The notes beneath the pieces were generated by a model. That model had not been told where the DNA came from. It did not search any database and was given only the letters and a program-made list of their open reading frames with translations. From the NCBI RefSeq assembly GCF_000238335.3, contig NZ_AHCB03000005.1, positions 1,116,001 through 1,180,000 on the forward strand: a stretch of 64,000 nt of DNA, read 5' to 3'. How positions within the stretch are numbered: the stretch's first letter is position 1; each line of letters begins with the position of its first letter. Shown piece after piece: positions 1-9,853 of the stretch. A program made the position numbers and the translations under genes. This stretch comes from Pseudoalteromonas marina. Its GTDB lineage: Bacteria; Pseudomonadota; Gammaproteobacteria; Enterobacterales; Alteromonadaceae.

Positions 1-348
1 TGGGTGTTTGGGTCTAATTTTAGCTAAAAGCACTTATTTGTTATGATTTACCAAATAATGTTAGACCTAAAACTCAACATCATGTAGTATACAGCCAATT
101 TGCCAAAAATTACTAAATGCGTGTTTCCAATTATACCCAAGTGGCTAGTAAAATCAGGGGTTCAGTGGGAATGATAAGAGTTTTAGGCAAGAAAAAATGT
201 TGAAGATTTAGCGGTTATATCGGCCTCATTTAAGACTGCGTAAAACAATTTAATCTCATACAAAATCTGGTTTTGACGATCCCTCTGGGTATTGGCGGGG
301 TGATAAGCAATTTGCTTACTCCCGTTTTTTACTGTTAGGAGGTTTAAC
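1..348. other. Non-coding leader upstream of carA
   Basis: No convincing gene lies in the first 348 bases. A minus-strand open frame across 183-446 overlaps the start of carA and has no supporting features. Short open frames on the plus strand (for example ATG at 117, 28 codons) have no clear ribosome binding site. The region presumably holds the carAB promoter, but I could not pick out a convincing ArgR or PurR operator by eye. The only clear structure is the hairpin at 296-330. Confidence 0.5.
296..330 (+). terminator. Terminator-like hairpin in the carA leader (possible attenuator)
   Basis: An imperfect inverted repeat runs from 296 to 324. The left arm begins CGGG and continues to TAAGCAA; the right arm is TTGCTTA continuing to TCCCG, with a small bulge. 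It is followed directly by six T residues at 325-330. The shape is that of an intrinsic terminator and it sits 5 bases before the carA ribosome binding site (TAGGAGG, 336-342). A terminator here would cut carAB expression unless it is conditionally read through, so an attenuator is the natural inference. It could also be the terminator of a gene to the left of the window. Confidence 0.5.
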
Positions 349-1485
349 TTGACTAAATCCGCTCTGTTAGTCCTAGAAGACGGCACAGTGTTTCGCGGTA
401 CTGCAATCGGCGCTGACGGCATGTCAGTCGGTGAAGTGGTATTCAATACGTCTATGACTGGTTATCAAGAAATTTTGACTGACCCTTCGTACGCGGAACA
501 AATCGTAACTTTGACGTACCCACATATCGGTAATACGGGTACCAACAGCGAAGACGAAGAAGCGAATCAAATATGGGCTAAAGGCCTAGTGATCCGTGAT
601 TTGCCACTGCTAGCAAGTAATTTTCGTAACGAGCAATCGTTAGATGATTACTTGAAAGAACGTAATATTTTAGGTATTGCGGACATCGACACCAGAAAGC
701 TAACACGTATTTTGCGCGACAAAGGCGCTCAAAATGGTTGTATTATTGCTGGTGACGAACTAGACGAACAAAAAGCGCTACAAGCCGCGCAAGCCTTCCC
801 AGGCTTAAAAGGTATGGATTTAGCAAAAGTTGTCTCAACCAAGGAAAATTTTGAGTGGCGCGAATCAAGCTGGACATTAGGCGAGGGGTTTAAAACCTTA
901 GATACCGCCGATGAAAAGTTTCATGTTGTAGCCTATGACTTCGGTGTTAAGCGTAATATATTACGTATGCTTGTTGACCGTGGTTGTAAACTTACCGTAG
1001 TACCTGCACAAACTAGTGCTGCTGACGTACTCGCATTAAACCCCGATGGTATTTTCTTATCTAATGGCCCTGGCGATCCTGAGCCATGTACATACGCAAT
1101 TGACGCGATAAAATCATTTTTAGAAACCGACACACCCATTTTTGGTATTTGTTTAGGTCACCAGTTATTAGCGCTTGCTTCAGGTGCTAAAACAGAAAAA
1201 ATGAAATTTGGCCATCATGGTGGTAACCACCCAGTTAAAGATCTAGACCGCGATGTAGTGATGATCACAGCGCAAAACCATGGTTTTGCAGCCCAAGAAT
1301 CAAGCCTACCAAGCACGCTTCGTGCAACACACAAATCACTGTTTGACGGTACGCTTCAGGGTATTCATCGTACAGATAAGCCAGCATTTAGTTTTCAGGG
1401 TCACCCTGAGGCAAGTCCTGGCCCGCATGATGCAGCCCCATTATTTGACCACTTCATCGATTTGATGCAAGCGCGTAAACACTAA
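349..1485 (+). CDS. carA: Carbamoyl-phosphate synthase small (glutaminase) subunit
   Basis: Hydrolyses glutamine and passes ammonia to CarB for carbamoyl phosphate, the shared precursor of pyrimidines and arginine. The 378-residue length is normal. The N-terminal CPSase small-chain domain carries [13 protein letters not shown]; the C-terminal class I amidotransferase domain shows [13 protein letters not shown] with the nucleophilic Cys and GHPEASPGP with the catalytic His. The start is TTG at 349, set by the strong ribosome binding site TAGGAGG at 336-342; no closer ATG gives a full-length protein. carB follows 16 bases downstream, so the two form an operon. Expression may be governed by the hairpin immediately upstream. 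Confidence 0.97.
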   Translation: MTKSALLVLEDGTVFRGTAIGADGMSVGEVVFNTSMTGYQEILTDPSYAEQIVTLTYPHIGNTGTNSEDEEANQIWAKGLVIRDLPLLASNFRNEQSLDDYLKERNILGIADIDTRKLTRILRDKGAQNGCIIAGDELDEQKALQAAQAFPGLKGMDLAKVVSTKENFEWRESSWTLGEGFKTLDTADEKFHVVAYDFGVKRNILRMLVDRGCKLTVVPAQTSAADVLALNPDGIFLSNGPGDPEPCTYAIDAIKSFLETDTPIFGICLGHQLLALASGAKTEKMKFGHHGGNHPVKDLDRDVVMITAQNHGFAAQESSLPSTLRATHKSLFDGTLQGIHRTDKPAFSFQGHPEASPGPHDAAPLFDHFIDLMQARKH

Positions 1486-1501
1486 TTTAACTGGAGTAAT
1501 A

Positions 1502-4500
1502 ATGCCAAAACGTACCGACATAAAAAGCATTCTTATCTTAGGCGCAGGCCCAATTGTTATTGGTCAAGCTTGTGAATTTGACTACTCTGGTGCACAAGCG
1601 TGTAAAGCACTCAGAGAAGAAGGCTATAGAGTTATCCTTGTTAACTCAAACCCAGCAACGATTATGACCGACCCAGAAATGGCTGATGCAACATACATCG
1701 AACCTATTCACTGGGAAGTAGTAGAAAAAATCATCGAAAAAGAAAAGCCAGATGCAGTCCTGCCTACTATGGGCGGTCAAACAGCATTAAACTGTGCACT
1801 TGATTTAGATAAGCACGGTGTATTGGCTAAGCATGGCGTAGAGTTAATTGGCGCAACAGCTGATGCAATAGACAAAGCCGAAAACCGTGAACGCTTTGAC
1901 ACTGCAATGAAAAATATTGGGCTTGAGTGTCCTCGTGCAGAGATAGCACACTCAATGGAAGAAGCTAAAGATACAATGAGCCGCATAGGCTTACCGTGTA
2001 TCATTCGTCCTTCTTTCACCATGGGTGGCACCGGTGGCGGTGTTGCTTACAACATGGAAGAGTTTGAAGAAATTTGTGAGCGTGGTTTAGACTTATCACC
2101 TACTAACGAATTACTAATTGATGAATCACTGATTGGTTGGAAAGAGTACGAAACAGAAGTTGTTCGTGACAAAAAAGACAACTGTATTATTGTTTGTACT
2201 ATTGAAAACTTTGACCCAATGGGCGTGCACACAGGCGACTCAATCACTGTTGCACCAGCGCAAACGTTAACCGACAAAGAATACCAAATTATGCGTAATG
2301 CCTCTATGGCAGTACTGCGTGAAATTGGTGTTGAAACCGGTGGCTCTAACGTACAATTTGGTATTAACCCTAAAGATGGCCGTATGGTTATCATTGAGAT
2401 GAACCCACGTGTATCGCGCTCATCGGCACTAGCCTCTAAAGCAACGGGTTTCCCAATTGCTAAAATTGCAGCAAAACTTGCAGTAGGCTACACGCTTGAC
2501 GAACTTCAAAACGATATCACTGGCGGTAAAACACCAGCCTCTTTTGAGCCTTCAATTGATTACGTTGTAACTAAAATACCTCGCTTTAACTTTGAGAAAT
2601 TTGCCGGTGCTAACGACCGTTTAACCACGCAAATGAAATCAGTGGGCGAAGTAATGGCAATTGGTCGTAACCAACAAGAGTCATTACACAAAGCATTACG
2701 TGGTCTTGAAGTTGGCGCAACGGGTTTTAACCCAATTGTTGCACTTGATGACCCTAAGGCAAAAGAAAAAATCATCCGTGAATTACGTGAGCCAGGTGCT
2801 GAGCGTATTTGGTACATTGCAGATGCAATGCGACACGGTATGAGCGTTGAAGATGTTTACGAGCTGACTAAAGTTAACCGCTGGTTCTTGGTTCAAATTG
2901 AAGACATTTTAAAAGATGAGGCAAGAATCGCTGAAGGCGGAATGGCTGGCCTTAATGCAGATTTTTTACGCAAGCTTAAGCGTAAAGGCTTTGCCGACCC
3001 GCGTATTGCTGAAATTGCCGGCGTGTCAGAAGCTGAAATTCGTAAAAAACGTCATCAGCTAAATATTGTGCCAGTGTACAAGCGTGTAGATACGTGTGCT
3101 GCAGAATTTAGTTCAGACACCGCTTACATGTACTCATCGTATGATGAAGAGTGTGAAGCAAATCCAACAGACAAAGATAAAATCATGGTTATTGGTGGCG
3201 GTCCTAACCGTATCGGCCAAGGTATTGAATTTGATTACTGTTGTGTACATGCTGCGCTTGCACTTCGTGACGACGGTTACGAAACCATCATGGTTAACTG
3301 TAACCCTGAAACCGTATCTACCGATTACGATACATCTGACCGACTTTACTTTGAGCCAATTACACTTGAAGACGTATTAGAAATTGTACGTGTTGAAAAG
3401 CCAAAAGGTGTTATCGTGCAGTACGGTGGTCAAACACCACTTAAACTAGCACGTGAGCTAGAAGCCAATGGAGTGCCAGTAATTGGTACTTCACCAGATG
3501 CAATTGACCGTGCAGAAGACCGTGAGCGTTTCCAACAGTTAGTAGAGCGTTTAGATTTACTACAGCCAGAAAACGCAACGGTTACATCAACTGAAGAAGC
3601 TATTTTAAAATCAGCTGAAATTGGTTTCCCGCTGGTTGTTCGTCCATCATATGTATTAGGTGGCCGTGCAATGGAAATTGTATACGACGAAGACGATTTA
3701 CGTCGTTACATGACCGAAGCAGTTCAAGCCTCAAATGAAGCGCCTGTTTTATTAGACCACTTCCTAGATAACGCAATTGAAGTTGACGTTGACGCAATAT
3801 GTGACGGCGAGCAAGTAATCATTGGCGGTATTATGGAACACATTGAGCAAGCTGGTGTTCACTCTGGTGACTCTGCCTGTTCATTACCAGCACATTCTTT
3901 ATCGCAAGAAGTGCAAGATGTAATGCGCAAGCAAGTAACCGATATGGCTCTTGAACTGGGTGTTGTAGGCTTAATGAATACACAGTTTGCAGTAAAAGAT
4001 GGCAAAGTGTATTTAATTGAAGTTAACCCACGTGCTGCGCGTACGGTTCCATTTGTATCTAAAGCCACCGGCGTTGCACTTGCAAAAGTAGCTGCACGTT
4101 GTATGGCGGGCCAATCTTTAGCGAGCCAAGGCATTACTAAAGAAATTATCCCTCCTTACTACAGCGTTAAAGAAGTGGTTTTACCGTTTGCTAAGTTCCA
4201 AGGTGTAGACCCTATCCGTGGCCCTGAAATGCGCTCAACAGGTGAAGTAATGGGTGTTGGTGATACTTTCGCCGAAGCATTCGCAAAAGCACAATTAGGT
4301 GCAAGCAATACTTTACCACGCGGTGGTCGCGCGTTATTATCTGTTCGTAATAGCGATAAGTCACGTATTGTTGAATTAGCTAAAATCATGACCGAGTTAG
4401 GTTTTGAATTAGACGCAACAGGTGGCACAGCCAAAGCGCTTGAAGAAGCGGGTATTAACGTTCGTCGCGTAAATAAAGTTTACGAAGGTCGTCCACATAT

Positions 4501-4720
4501 TCTTGATTACATTAAGAATAAAGAATACAGCTATATCGTTAATACCACCGAAGGTCGCCAAGCGATCGAAGATTCGAAGGTGTTACGTCGTGGTGCATTG
4601 CAAAATAAAACCAACTATACGACTACCTTGAACGCGGCATTCGCTAACTGTACTGCTAACAAAGCAGATGACCGCAGTAAAGTGGCGTCAGTTCAAGAGC
4701 TACACCTGCGATTGAACTAA
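1502..4720 (+). CDS. carB: Carbamoyl-phosphate synthase large subunit
   Basis: Makes carbamoyl phosphate from bicarbonate, ammonia delivered by CarA and two ATP. At 1072 residues it has the family's usual length and internal duplication. Each half opens with a matching nucleotide-fold motif ([17 protein letters not shown] near residue 14 and [15 protein letters not shown] near residue 563), and each contains an ATP-grasp domain. The C-terminal 130 or so residues form the MGS-like allosteric domain, with [18 protein letters not shown]. The ATG at 1502 is preceded by GGAG. It follows carA closely and is followed by a palindromic hairpin and greA. Confidence 0.98.
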   Translation: MPKRTDIKSILILGAGPIVIGQACEFDYSGAQACKALREEGYRVILVNSNPATIMTDPEMADATYIEPIHWEVVEKIIEKEKPDAVLPTMGGQTALNCALDLDKHGVLAKHGVELIGATADAIDKAENRERFDTAMKNIGLECPRAEIAHSMEEAKDTMSRIGLPCIIRPSFTMGGTGGGVAYNMEEFEEICERGLDLSPTNELLIDESLIGWKEYETEVVRDKKDNCIIVCTIENFDPMGVHTGDSITVAPAQTLTDKEYQIMRNASMAVLREIGVETGGSNVQFGINPKDGRMVIIEMNPRVSRSSALASKATGFPIAKIAAKLAVGYTLDELQNDITGGKTPASFEPSIDYVVTKIPRFNFEKFAGANDRLTTQMKSVGEVMAIGRNQQESLHKALRGLEVGATGFNPIVALDDPKAKEKIIRELREPGAERIWYIADAMRHGMSVEDVYELTKVNRWFLVQIEDILKDEARIAEGGMAGLNADFLRKLKRKGFADPRIAEIAGVSEAEIRKKRHQLNIVPVYKRVDTCAAEFSSDTAYMYSSYDEECEANPTDKDKIMVIGGGPNRIGQGIEFDYCCVHAALALRDDGYETIMVNCNPETVSTDYDTSDRLYFEPITLEDVLEIVRVEKPKGVIVQYGGQTPLKLARELEANGVPVIGTSPDAIDRAEDRERFQQLVERLDLLQPENATVTSTEEAILKSAEIGFPLVVRPSYVLGGRAMEIVYDEDDLRRYMTEAVQASNEAPVLLDHFLDNAIEVDVDAICDGEQVIIGGIMEHIEQAGVHSGDSACSLPAHSLSQEVQDVMRKQVTDMALELGVVGLMNTQFAVKDGKVYLIEVNPRAARTVPFVSKATGVALAKVAARCMAGQSLASQGITKEIIPPYYSVKEVVLPFAKFQGVDPIRGPEMRSTGEVMGVGDTFAEAFAKAQLGASNTLPRGGRALLSVRNSDKSRIVELAKIMTELGFELDATGGTAKALEEAGINVRRVNKVYEGRPHILDYIKNKEYSYIVNTTEGRQAIEDSKVLRRGALQNKTNYTTTLNAAFANCTANKADDRSKVASVQELHLRLN

Positions 4721-4729
4721 GGAAATGTA

Positions 4730-4751
4730 CCAAGGCCTAATTAGGCCTTGG
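4730..4751. terminator. Perfect 22-bp palindrome between carB and greA
   Basis: CCAAGGCCTAA and its exact reverse complement lie back to back. A stem can form in RNA with a few unpaired bases at the tip. There is no T-tract after it, so it is a weak or factor-assisted terminator, an RNA processing or stability element, or a protein site. The greA start codon is 17 bases downstream. Confidence 0.5.
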
Positions 4752-4767
4752 TGTTAAGTGAGAAAAT

Positions 4768-5244
4768 ATGCAAACAATTCCGATGACAGTTCGTGGCGCA
4801 GATTTACTGCGTAAAGAGCTTAACGAATTAAAAACAGTTACCCGTCCTAAAATCATCGCTGATATTGCTGATGCGCGTGAACACGGTGACTTAAAAGAAA
4901 ACGCTGAGTACCACGCTGCGCGTGAGCAACAGGGTTTTTGTGAAGGTCGTATTCAAGAAATTGAAGCTAAACTTTCAAATGTTCAAATAATCGACGTAAC
5001 TAAAATGCCTAACACAGGTAAGGTTATTTTTGGTACCACAGTAACTATTGTTAATGTAGAGACTGATGCCGAAGTTAAATACCAAATAGTTGGCGATGAT
5101 GAGGCAGATATTAAAAATAACTTAATCTCTGTTAACTCACCTATAGCTCGTGGTTTGATTGGTAAACAAATGGATGATGCAGTCACCATTAAAACACCAA
5201 AGGGCGACGTTGAATACGAAATCATTGAAGTTGAGTACCTTTAA
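4768..5244 (+). CDS. greA: Transcription elongation factor GreA
   Basis: GreA rescues backtracked RNA polymerase by stimulating cleavage of the transcript 3-prime end through the secondary channel. The 158-residue length is exact for the family. The N-terminal coiled coil carries the signature [19 protein letters not shown], including the acidic residues at the tip that coordinate the catalytic metal. The C-terminal part is the FKBP-like domain, ending [13 protein letters not shown]. It follows carB on the same strand, separated only by the palindrome, and ends in a good intrinsic terminator. Confidence 0.97.
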   Translation: MQTIPMTVRGADLLRKELNELKTVTRPKIIADIADAREHGDLKENAEYHAAREQQGFCEGRIQEIEAKLSNVQIIDVTKMPNTGKVIFGTTVTIVNVETDAEVKYQIVGDDEADIKNNLISVNSPIARGLIGKQMDDAVTIKTPKGDVEYEIIEVEYL

Positions 5245-5274
5245 TATATCCTCACTTTAGCGTTTACATAAAAG

Positions 5275-5299
5275 CCGATGTGATTACATCGGTTTTTTT
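5275..5299 (+). terminator. Intrinsic terminator of greA
   Basis: CCGATGT at 5275-5281 pairs with ACATCGG at 5286-5292 across a four-base loop, followed by seven T residues. It lies 30 bases after the greA stop codon. Confidence 0.85.
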
Positions 5300-5376
5300 A
5301 TGCCTTTAATAATCTCGACTTTGTTTACTTTATTGGGTACGTTAGGTTGACTATATCCTAATGATTGAGAGTACTG

Positions 5377-6420
5377 ATGTCCTTAATTAATTTTCCTGAG
5401 CCACTTAAACCTAATGATAATATTGCAATTTGTGCGTTTTCTTCAGGTGTTGATAATCACTTTCGAACACGATTAGACACTGTGCTAAATGGTTTAAAGT
5501 CGCTAGGGTATAAAGTAATTGAAGGTAATAGTGTGAGGAAAAATATTAGCGCTAAAGATCGAGCTTTAGAGCTAATGCACTTTCTTACCGACGAAAATAT
5601 AGCGGCAATTATGCCGCCATGGGGTGGAGAGCTTGCGCTAGAAGTTTTGCAATATATTGACTTCAACATAGTGAAAACGGCTAAACCTAAGTGGTTGGTG
5701 GGGTTCTCTGATGTTAGTACATTAGCGTGTGTGCTCACTTCTCGTTGTGGTTGGGCAACTCTTCATACTGCTAATTTAATGCAGCTACATCCAAATGAAA
5801 CTGATCATAATTGTGTAAATGTTTTTCACGTTTTAGCGCTCACCAAAGGCGAGCAATTTGAACAAGTACCTTCAACTTCATACCAAACTAAATTAATTAA
5901 TTATGAGAGCGACCCTGATGCGTTGTTTGAACTTACTGAGCCAACTCAATGGCAATGTTTAAATTACAACGATGCGCGTAAATTAGAAATAACAGGCCGG
6001 CTTTTTGGCGGCTGTTTAGACACGCTTAACTTGTTGCTTGGCTCGCCTTACCTCGATTTACATCGCTTTAAACAAGAGTATGCACCAGAGGGGCTTGTGC
6101 TCTTTCTAGAAAACGCAGAGTTAAGCCCAACAGCCGTAGCACGTAGTCTCATTGCATTAAAACTAAATGGCGTACTTACTGATGTAAACGGTATTATACT
6201 TGGTCGCAGTGCCATTATTGATAGCCCCCATAAGCAGATTGATTATTACCAAGCAATAGAATTAGCACTTGGTAAATGTATTTTCCCCGTACTGTTTGAT
6301 GCTGATATTGGGCATGTTGCACCTAATTTAAACTTAATTAATGGTGCAAGCTGTACGATTAACGCAGACATAAATGAAGGCAAAGTGATTAAGGCATCGC
6401 TAAGCACTAAGCTGTGTTAA
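5377..6420 (+). CDS. S66-family peptidase (LD-carboxypeptidase / MccF-like)
   Basis: Serine peptidase of family S66, whose members trim murein tetrapeptides (LdcA) or cleave aminoacyl-nucleotide toxins (MccF). The nucleophile motif GFSDVSTL sits near residue 110, and the C-terminal DIGHVAPN supplies the likely catalytic His. The stretch FLENAELSPTAVARSL and a length near 347 residues are closer to the MccF-type branch than to the shorter E. coli LdcA. No signal peptide is visible, so it is probably cytoplasmic. The open frame extends to a TTG at 5365, but ATG at 5377 is preferred because GAGAGT lies at the right distance. It has no operon partners. The substrate cannot be told from sequence. 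Confidence 0.85.
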   Translation: MSLINFPEPLKPNDNIAICAFSSGVDNHFRTRLDTVLNGLKSLGYKVIEGNSVRKNISAKDRALELMHFLTDENIAAIMPPWGGELALEVLQYIDFNIVKTAKPKWLVGFSDVSTLACVLTSRCGWATLHTANLMQLHPNETDHNCVNVFHVLALTKGEQFEQVPSTSYQTKLINYESDPDALFELTEPTQWQCLNYNDARKLEITGRLFGGCLDTLNLLLGSPYLDLHRFKQEYAPEGLVLFLENAELSPTAVARSLIALKLNGVLTDVNGIILGRSAIIDSPHKQIDYYQAIELALGKCIFPVLFDADIGHVAPNLNLINGASCTINADINEGKVIKASLSTKLC

Positions 6421-6543
6421 TTATAAAGTCGCTCTTATTGGTGGCTAATCATATAAAAGTAATGGATAAATTAAGCTCTCTAATTTATTTTAGTTAATCA
6501 TTAGTTTTTATACGTATTGTATATTTGAAAAGGAATCGCTAAG

Positions 6544-6993
6544 TTGAAAATTACGGACGCTCATTATAAAAACGGCTTTGCTTTTATTGCCGTTGTTATG
6601 TTTATCGCTTTTTTTATAATTTGGTATATAAACAATGAAATTGAAGCTTCTTTTTTGCTGTTATTTTTTGCATGCTTATCGTTTAGGTATCGATTTACCG
6701 ATGAATATAAAGCTAAACATTCCCCACATAATCTAATCAAGAGAAGCGCCGGCACTATAAAAATCACAAAGCCAAATTTGAGTCGCTTTAAGTTTATATC
6801 AGATCAAGAGTCGATCGAGGTTAAGCGAATTTCTATTGTTAATATAAGTGATAATTGGTTATCAATAATTATTGACGGAAACGGCAATGGTTACGATTTT
6901 CAACTTTTAGGCTCAAAAGATGTAATTTATCAACAATTTAACTCACTGCTAAATTCAGATGAAAAAGAGAACATTGATATTAACTACGTGTAA
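6544..6993 (+). CDS. Small membrane protein of unknown function
   Basis: I do not recognise this 149-residue protein. The N-terminal 45 or so residues form two hydrophobic segments (around FAFIAVVMFIAFFIIWYI and SFLLLFFACLSF), followed by a basic turn and a C-terminal soluble domain of about 95 residues rich in beta-prone residues. The start is a TTG at 6544, chosen because AAGGA lies about nine bases upstream. The topology and length suggest an inner-membrane protein with a cytoplasmic tail. It stands alone between the S66 peptidase and a 307-base spacer. Confidence 0.6.
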   Translation: MKITDAHYKNGFAFIAVVMFIAFFIIWYINNEIEASFLLLFFACLSFRYRFTDEYKAKHSPHNLIKRSAGTIKITKPNLSRFKFISDQESIEVKRISIVNISDNWLSIIIDGNGNGYDFQLLGSKDVIYQQFNSLLNSDEKENIDINYV

Positions 6994-7300
6994 TTTATTG
7001 AGCGCTTAATACCGCGCTTGATGGTAAAAGCGATAGGGCATGTTGACCTTAGTGGCTTGAGTTTATTTAATTTAGTGGACGTGGAATAACTGCGCTATGT
7101 GTGCAGCCGAGCGGGCTAAGCAAAAGTCGAGCAATGCCTATGCATCCAGCTTACGCCTTTAGCCTAATTTATACAGGCAACAAATAGTAAATGGCTCTTA
7201 GCAAGGACAACCCTTAACCCTGAAAGTTTATTAGTCTCTAAAGTCGCTTTTAAAAGTAAGTTAATAAGCTCTGCTGCACCTAAATAACAACAGGAAAACA
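6994..7300. other. Spacer without recognised features
   Basis: No open frame of note and no strong terminator or repeat was seen. The last 40 bases hold the ribosome binding site (ACAGGAAAA) of the downstream VOC gene. Confidence 0.5.
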
Positions 7301-7645
7301 ATGAAAATAGATGACATCAGAGTGTTTGTGCCATGTAAAAACTATCAACAATCGTGTGCATTTTATCAGGCGCTGGGCTTTAATGTTGAGCAGGCATCAG
7401 CTGATTTAAGTATTGCAACATCAGGTGAATGCAGCCTCTTTTTACAGCGTTACTACAACCAAGAATTTTCTGAAAATTTAATGCTGCAAGTGTGCGTATT
7501 AAACATAAACGAAGCTTTTAACACTATTAGTAAGTTAACTCACTTTGATATTCGCTTTGAAGGGATAAAACAAGAGCCGTGGGGTAAAGTGATTTATTTA
7601 TGGGGACCATCAGGCGAGCTTTTACACATAACTGAATTTAATTAA
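7301..7645 (+). CDS. VOC-family (glyoxalase/bleomycin-resistance fold) protein
   Basis: A 114-residue single-domain protein of the vicinal oxygen chelate superfamily. It starts with the typical beta strand plus helix (DIRVFVPCKNYQQSCAFYQALGFNVE) and ends with WGPSGELLHITEFN, where the C-terminal Glu is a usual metal ligand position. The usual N-terminal metal-binding His is not evident, so it may bind a ligand without enzymatic activity. The function cannot be named. It lies 12 bases before the next gene, so the two are probably cotranscribed. Confidence 0.75.
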   Translation: MKIDDIRVFVPCKNYQQSCAFYQALGFNVEQASADLSIATSGECSLFLQRYYNQEFSENLMLQVCVLNINEAFNTISKLTHFDIRFEGIKQEPWGKVIYLWGPSGELLHITEFN

Positions 7646-7657
7646 AAAGGAATAATA

Positions 7658-8488
7658 ATGAAAAAAAATACGTTTTTTGTCATGTTGATGGTTTTTGTAC
7701 TGACCTCATGTAGTGCGCTTGTGAGTAATAATGCAGGTAAAAATACGCGTTCTAGCAGTTTGGTTGACTTTCTTTATCCAAACGAAGATAGCCGTGCTAC
7801 GTATAAACCAGAAATTCCAGTGTTAAAATTACCTGTTACTGTGGGCATTTCATTTGTGCCTTCTAAGGATTGGCGAGCAAACAGTATTGAAAGTCAAAAT
7901 GAGGTAGAGTTGCTCGAAAGAGTTAAAAAATCGTTTTTGCAGTACGATTACATTGACCGCATAGAAGTAATTCCAAGTACGTACCTTAAAGGTGGAGAAG
8001 GGTTTTCAGCGCTTGAACAAGTAGGGCGACTGTACGATGTAGACGTGATGGCATTGGTTTCTTACGATCAAGTAACGCAAACCTATGAAAATAACGCCGC
8101 ATTACTGTATTGGACCATTGTAGGTATGTACGTTATTCCCGGTAACGAAAATACGATTCAAACCTTTGTCGACACTGCTGTTTTTGATATAAAAAGTAAA
8201 AAAATGCTTTTTAGAGCACCAGGCATCAGCAAGCTTGAAAAAAGAACCACCGCTATTGGTATTGACGAAACGCTCAATGAAAAGTCACTTGAGGGGTTTA
8301 ATTTAGCGGTTACCGATATGAGCCTAAATTTAGATGCGGAATTAGCACGCTTTAAAACGCGGGTTAAAGAAGAAAAAATAGCAAAAATAGAGAATAAAGA
8401 TGGCTCAAGCAGTGCTGGGGCGTTTAGTGTGTTTATTCTGGTTTTTATATCGCTACTTGTTTTAAAGCGCAGATATGTTAATAACTAA
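7658..8488 (+). CDS. Lipoprotein with C-terminal rhombosortase-type sorting tail
   Basis: A 276-residue protein with a lipoprotein signal peptide (VLTSCSA lipobox, Cys at about residue 18) and an unusual C-terminus: a short Gly/Ser linker (DGSSSAGAF), a hydrophobic segment (VFILVFISLLVL) and a basic end (KRRYVNN). This tripartite tail matches the GlyGly-CTERM architecture processed by rhombosortase, and the whole protein resembles the family called rhombotail lipoprotein. The middle domain contains VTVGISFVPS and YDVDVMALVSYDQV. It is predicted to be lipidated and held in the envelope. No rhombosortase gene is visible in this window. RBS AAAGGAATAAT precedes the ATG. Confidence 0.75.
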   Translation: MKKNTFFVMLMVFVLTSCSALVSNNAGKNTRSSSLVDFLYPNEDSRATYKPEIPVLKLPVTVGISFVPSKDWRANSIESQNEVELLERVKKSFLQYDYIDRIEVIPSTYLKGGEGFSALEQVGRLYDVDVMALVSYDQVTQTYENNAALLYWTIVGMYVIPGNENTIQTFVDTAVFDIKSKKMLFRAPGISKLEKRTTAIGIDETLNEKSLEGFNLAVTDMSLNLDAELARFKTRVKEEKIAKIENKDGSSSAGAFSVFILVFISLLVLKRRYVNN

Positions 8489-8526
8489 ACATCTATATAA
8501 CTAAGTCGCTAAATAATTAAATTTAA

Positions 8527-8561
8527 AACGCCACATTATTCAACTTATGCGGCGTTTTTTT
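8527..8561. terminator. Bidirectional terminator between convergent genes
   Basis: AACGCCACAT pairs with ATGCGGCGTT (one mismatch) across a ten-base loop, followed by a run of T residues on the plus strand. It serves the rhombotail-type lipoprotein gene and may also stop transcription of the convergent hydrolase gene. Confidence 0.8.
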
Positions 8562-8568
8562 CTGGTGT

Positions 8569-9459
8569 TTAGCTTAATTTTTCATTAAAAAACGCTAAGG
8601 TACGCTGCCAAGCAAGCTCTGCTTTTTGCTCATCATAACGCCCAGTAGAGTCGTTATGAAAACCATGATTAGCGCCTTCGTACATGTGCATAGTGTACTC
8701 AACATTGTTAGCTTTTAAGCTTTTTTCATACTCAGGCCATGTGGCGTTAACGCGTTTATCAAGTTCACCTAATTGAATCAGTAAAGGGGCTTTTATATTT
8801 TTGTGTAAGCTTTCACTTGCAGGTGTGCCATAAAAGGGCACGCCCGCGCTGAGTAAGTCACTATCAACTGCGGCTAAGTAGTTAACAATATAACCCCCAA
8901 AACAAAAGCCTACGGCGCCTAATTTGCCGTTGCTGCTAGGGTGGGCTTTTAAAAAGTGAGCGGCGGCTACAAAGTCGTTTTGAATTTTAGCTCTGTCCAT
9001 CGTGCGTTGCATTGCACGCCCCTCATCATCATTACCCGGATAGCCACCAAGCGGGAAAAGTGCATCGGGAGCAAAAGCAATAAAACCTTTTTTGGCTAAG
9101 CGCCTTGCTACGTCTTTTATGTAAGGGTTTAAACCACGGTTTTCGTGAAAAACTAATACAACCGGCAGTTTACCTTCAATTTTGCTAGGCACCGCTAAAT
9201 AACCTTTACCCTTACCATGCCCGTTTGGCGAATCAAATTCCTCGTAAGTGGCTTTAATATCGTCATCGTTAAACGAGACTTGCTCTGCAAGTGCATAGTT
9301 AGGTAAAAGCGCGTTGGTGAGCACACTCATTGAAATCCCCAGTGCTGCAAGGCCACCTAGTTTTTTCATAAAAGTACGGCGGTCCATTAAACCATGGGCA
9401 TATTCGTCGTACCAATCAAACGCTTCTTGAGGTATGTGATCTATTTGAGGTGAATTCAT
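8569..9459 (-). CDS. Dienelactone-hydrolase-family protein with Tat signal (YghX-like)
   Basis: An alpha/beta hydrolase of 296 residues. The N-terminal region has a twin-arginine motif DRRTFMKKLGG followed by a hydrophobic stretch ending in ANYALAEQ-like residues, so it is probably exported folded by the Tat system. The catalytic triad of the dienelactone hydrolase family is visible: Cys in GAVGFCFGGYIV, Asp in GELDKRVN and His in GANHGFHND. The extra N-terminal segment before the twin arginines (about 27 residues) is as in YghX-type proteins. The physiological substrate is unknown. It is a single gene ending at the convergent terminator. Confidence 0.85.
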   Translation of the reverse strand: MNSPQIDHIPQEAFDWYDEYAHGLMDRRTFMKKLGGLAALGISMSVLTNALLPNYALAEQVSFNDDDIKATYEEFDSPNGHGKGKGYLAVPSKIEGKLPVVLVFHENRGLNPYIKDVARRLAKKGFIAFAPDALFPLGGYPGNDDEGRAMQRTMDRAKIQNDFVAAAHFLKAHPSSNGKLGAVGFCFGGYIVNYLAAVDSDLLSAGVPFYGTPASESLHKNIKAPLLIQLGELDKRVNATWPEYEKSLKANNVEYTMHMYEGANHGFHNDSTGRYDEQKAELAWQRTLAFFNEKLS

Positions 9460-9563
9460 GGTTTTCCTTAATTGTTTTGCTTTTTAATATTAAGTACCTA
9501 AACGTATCGGGTATAAAAAACGAGCACTAATTTTACTATTTAGTGTATTTTTGCCGTTAACTA

Positions 9564-9692
9564 TTAATAAGCAGAGAGGTTATGATCAACCCTCATCATA
9601 AAATCTAATCCTACAAAGGCAAACGCGACAACAATGGCACCCAATAACATTAAATTACGGTTATTTATTCTGTATCCAACAATGGTTAGCAC
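9564..9692 (-). CDS. Possible small membrane protein, start uncertain
   Basis: A minus-strand frame ending at TAA 9564-9566 encodes two hydrophobic stretches (FQLILFIIFAVLTIVGY and LMLLGAIVVAFAFVGL) joined by RINNRN, which looks like a small two-helix membrane protein. The frame stays open to about 9759, but no ATG, GTG or TTG lies before the first helix; the first standard start is GTG at 9692, inside helix 1. An AAAGGA lies just before the hydrophobic part. Either it uses a non-standard start, the 5-prime end has decayed, or the frame is fortuitous. Confidence 0.3.
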   Translation of the reverse strand: MLTIVGYRINNRNLMLLGAIVVAFAFVGLDFMMRVDHNLSAY

Positions 9693-9823
9693 TGCAAATA
9701 TGATAAATAAAATAAGTTGAAATGTACCCGTGGTTAATCCTTTAAGAAAGTAAACTGAGAGTTAAAATACCAGTGAAAAGGGGAAGTTAGCAAATAATTG
9801 AAGGTTATTTTTAACTATAAATA

Positions 9824-9853
9824 AAAAGCTCGGTATGTTGCCGAGCTTTTTTT
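9824..9853 (-). terminator. Intrinsic terminator of the RND efflux operon
   Basis: AAAAGCTCGG and CCGAGCTTTT form a ten-base-pair stem around a seven-base loop. On the minus strand the hairpin is followed by T residues, as expected 20 bases after the permease stop codon. Confidence 0.85.

Noticed and set aside
183-446. Minus-strand 87-codon frame over the carA start
   Set aside because: It overlaps the carA ribosome binding site and coding start; the translation has no features of a real protein.
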